Of a DNA stretch of 64,000 nucleotides, positions 62,618 to 64,000 are shown piece by piece. Within the stretch, counting starts at the first letter, position 1. Each line of letters begins with the position of its first letter. Position numbers and translations under genes: made by a program. This DNA comes from Salinibacterium sp. TMP30. Its GTDB lineage: Bacteria > Actinomycetota > Actinomycetes > Actinomycetales > Microbacteriaceae. Below the pieces are notes generated by a model that was not told the DNA's origin, did not search any database, and worked only from the letters and a program-made list of their open reading frames with translations. Location of the stretch: positions 1,054,001-1,118,000 of the forward strand of contig NZ_CP151642.1 in NCBI RefSeq assembly GCF_038397785.1, given 5' to 3'.

Positions 62618-63664
62618 ATGACATCACCGGCCCTGACCCACGCGATCGAGAGCTTCGACAACCCGCGCGGGTACCTTTCGGCCGCCACGATGGGTTTACC
62701 TCCGCGCGCCGCCGTCGCCGAGATGACAGAGAAGCTGCACCAGTGGGCGTCGGCCACCTGCAACCCGATGAACTACGGCGACATCGTGGAGCGCACCCGG
62801 AGACACTACGCGCGACTCGTCGGCATCGAGCCCACCCGGGTAGCCATTGGCTCACAAACCTCGGTGATGGCGTCGCTCATTGCCTGCTCGCTTCCGGCCG
62901 GTTCCGAAGTGCTCTGTGTCGAATCCGATTTCACTTCGATCATTTTCCCGTTCCTCCAACACCGCGATTTCGTCGTGCGCGCCGTGCCGCTCGCCGAACT
63001 CGCCGACTCCGTGCGCGAGAGCACTGCGCTTGTCGTGTTCTCGCTCATCCAATCGTGCAATGGGAAAGTCGCCGATGTTGAGGCGATCACTGCAGCGGCA
63101 TCCCGTCATGGAGCACGAACGCTGTGCGACATAACCCAGGCCGCCGGCGTCTACCCCGTGGATGCCACCCAGTTCGATGCGACCGTCTGCCACGCCTACA
63201 AGTGGTTGTGTTCGCCTCGCGGTGTTGCGTTTCTCACAATCTCCGAGGATTTTGCCCAGCACATCACTCCCGTTCAAGCCGGTTGGTATGCCGGTGAAGA
63301 CGTGTGGAGCAGCGTCTATGGCACCGACATGACGCTGGCGAAAGATGCCCGCCAGTTCGATGTCTCGCCCGCCTGGCAAGCGTGGGTGGGTGCTGAACAA
63401 TCCATCTCGATGTTTGCTGACCTCGACATTGCGGAGGTCTGGGAGCACTGCACCGGACTCGCGAACAAACTCTGTGACGAGCTCGGAATCGAACGGCAGA
63501 ATCAGGCCATTGTGACGTGGCCGGATGCGAGTGGTGCCGATCTAGCCAAGCTCACCGCCGCGGGAATCACCGCTTCGGGTCGCGCCGGACGACTGCGCGC
63601 CGCCTTCCATCTGTGGAATACAGAAGAGGACGTTGCCGCGGTTATCGCAGCACTGCGCGTCTAG
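62618..63664 (+). CDS. Class V aminotransferase-fold PLP enzyme
   Basis: A 348-residue PLP enzyme. CDITQAAGVYPVD holds the Asp/Gln pair and CHAYKWLCSPRG the PLP lysine. It is like cysteine desulfurase and isopenicillin-epimerase relatives, but no catalytic Cys loop as in IscS is seen. Substrate unknown. GACTAT lies 6 nt before the ATG; GGAGTC can serve as ribosome site. The divergent LysR protein probably regulates it. Confidence 0.82.
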   Translation: MTSPALTHAIESFDNPRGYLSAATMGLPPRAAVAEMTEKLHQWASATCNPMNYGDIVERTRRHYARLVGIEPTRVAIGSQTSVMASLIACSLPAGSEVLCVESDFTSIIFPFLQHRDFVVRAVPLAELADSVRESTALVVFSLIQSCNGKVADVEAITAAASRHGARTLCDITQAAGVYPVDATQFDATVCHAYKWLCSPRGVAFLTISEDFAQHITPVQAGWYAGEDVWSSVYGTDMTLAKDARQFDVSPAWQAWVGAEQSISMFADLDIAEVWEHCTGLANKLCDELGIERQNQAIVTWPDASGADLAKLTAAGITASGRAGRLRAAFHLWNTEEDVAAVIAALRV

Positions 63665-63719
63665 CTAAACTGGACACCCGCCGACCGTGCATCCAGCTCG
63701 GCTGACTATTGGAGTTTCT

Positions 63720-64000
63720 GTGGCTACGCCTAACCCCCTCGACGCCGTTATCAACCTCGCCAAGCGCCGAGGATTCGTCTTCCAATCGGGAGAGATTTAC
63801 GGCGGTTCACGCTCCGCCTGGGACTACGGCCCGCTGGGCACCGCTCTCAAAGAGAACATCAAAAAGCAGTGGTGGCAGACCATCGTTCAGGGTCGCGACG
63901 ACGTCGTAGGCATTGACTCGGCCGTCATCCTTCCCCGCAAGGTGTGGGAGGCATCCGGGCACGTCGAGGTCTTCTCTGACCCGCTTGTGGAATCTCTGCA
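63720..64000 (+). CDS. glyS: Glycyl-tRNA synthetase, alpha2 type (cut at right edge)
   Basis: The first 93 codons of a class II synthetase. [34 protein letters not shown] is the start of single-chain (dimeric) GlyRS, and [10 protein letters not shown] follows. It charges tRNA-Gly. GTG 63720 has GGAG 5 nt upstream. The rest lies beyond the window. Confidence 0.92.
   Translation, partial: MATPNPLDAVINLAKRRGFVFQSGEIYGGSRSAWDYGPLGTALKENIKKQWWQTIVQGRDDVVGIDSAVILPRKVWEASGHVEVFSDPLVESL

Overview
The window is a 64 kb piece of an actinobacterial chromosome, most likely from the family Microbacteriaceae. The evidence is the moderately high GC content (near 60% by eye), frequent GTG and TTG starts, many leaderless genes, and typical actinobacterial gene strings: leuS-comEA-comEC-holA/rpsT-lepA-hemW-hrcA-dnaJ-rsmE-HIT-phoH-ybeY-corC-era-leuA-recO-uppS and an nrtR-nadA-nadB-nadC-nadS operon. 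I cannot fix the genus. I see no rRNA, tRNA, CRISPR array, insertion sequence or prophage.

Layout. 1-1557: a K+/H+ antiporter (cut by the left edge) with its RCK-type regulatory subunit. 1613-10677: a lipid locus with two ferritin-like proteins, a fatty acyl reductase fused to a HAD domain, a short-chain dehydrogenase, a PlsC acyltransferase, an alkyl-DHAP-synthase homologue with a Lys/Ala/Pro tail, a small SH3-like protein and a zinc-ribbon SDR-like protein. The set parallels the animal ether-lipid enzymes FAR1, GNPAT, AGPS and DHRS7B. 10.7-23.9 kb: single genes (DMT transporter, Ski2-like helicase, MFS pump, UbiA, GH3 lipoprotein, FUSC and GH15 pair, App1-like phosphatase, SRAP protein, TetR). 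24-27.2 kb: an OpuC-type compatible-solute ABC importer. 27.3-30.2 kb: DedA and the divergent pabC/pabB pair. 30.3-50.9 kb: the translation, competence, replication and stress block. 51-52.9 kb: leuA behind a leucine-rich leader peptide and hairpin. 53.6-54.3 kb: a gap of nearly 0.7 kb without a convincing gene. 54.3-61.6 kb: recO, uppS and the de novo NAD operon. 61.6-64 kb: a LysR regulator facing a class V aminotransferase, then the start of glyS.

How the parts work together. The strongest candidate for an under-described system is the 1.6-10.7 kb locus. It could make fatty alcohol (FAR), acyl-DHAP (PlsC), alkyl-DHAP (AGPS) and alkyl-glycerol-3-phosphate (SDR), with a diiron ferritin-like protein and its metal-site-deficient paralogue as possible modifying subunits. 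The other striking property is promoter design. About twenty genes carry a TANNNT-like -10 hexamer exactly 6 nt before the start codon, which predicts leaderless mRNAs. At pabC/pabB two such promoters interlock inside an 11-bp gap. Regulatory sites read directly from sequence are a CIRCE element before hrcA, a leuA attenuator, a promoter with palindromes before nrtR, a T-N11-A inverted repeat for the LysR regulator and an inverted repeat before the TetR gene. Product names rest on motifs and family memory; no database search was run.
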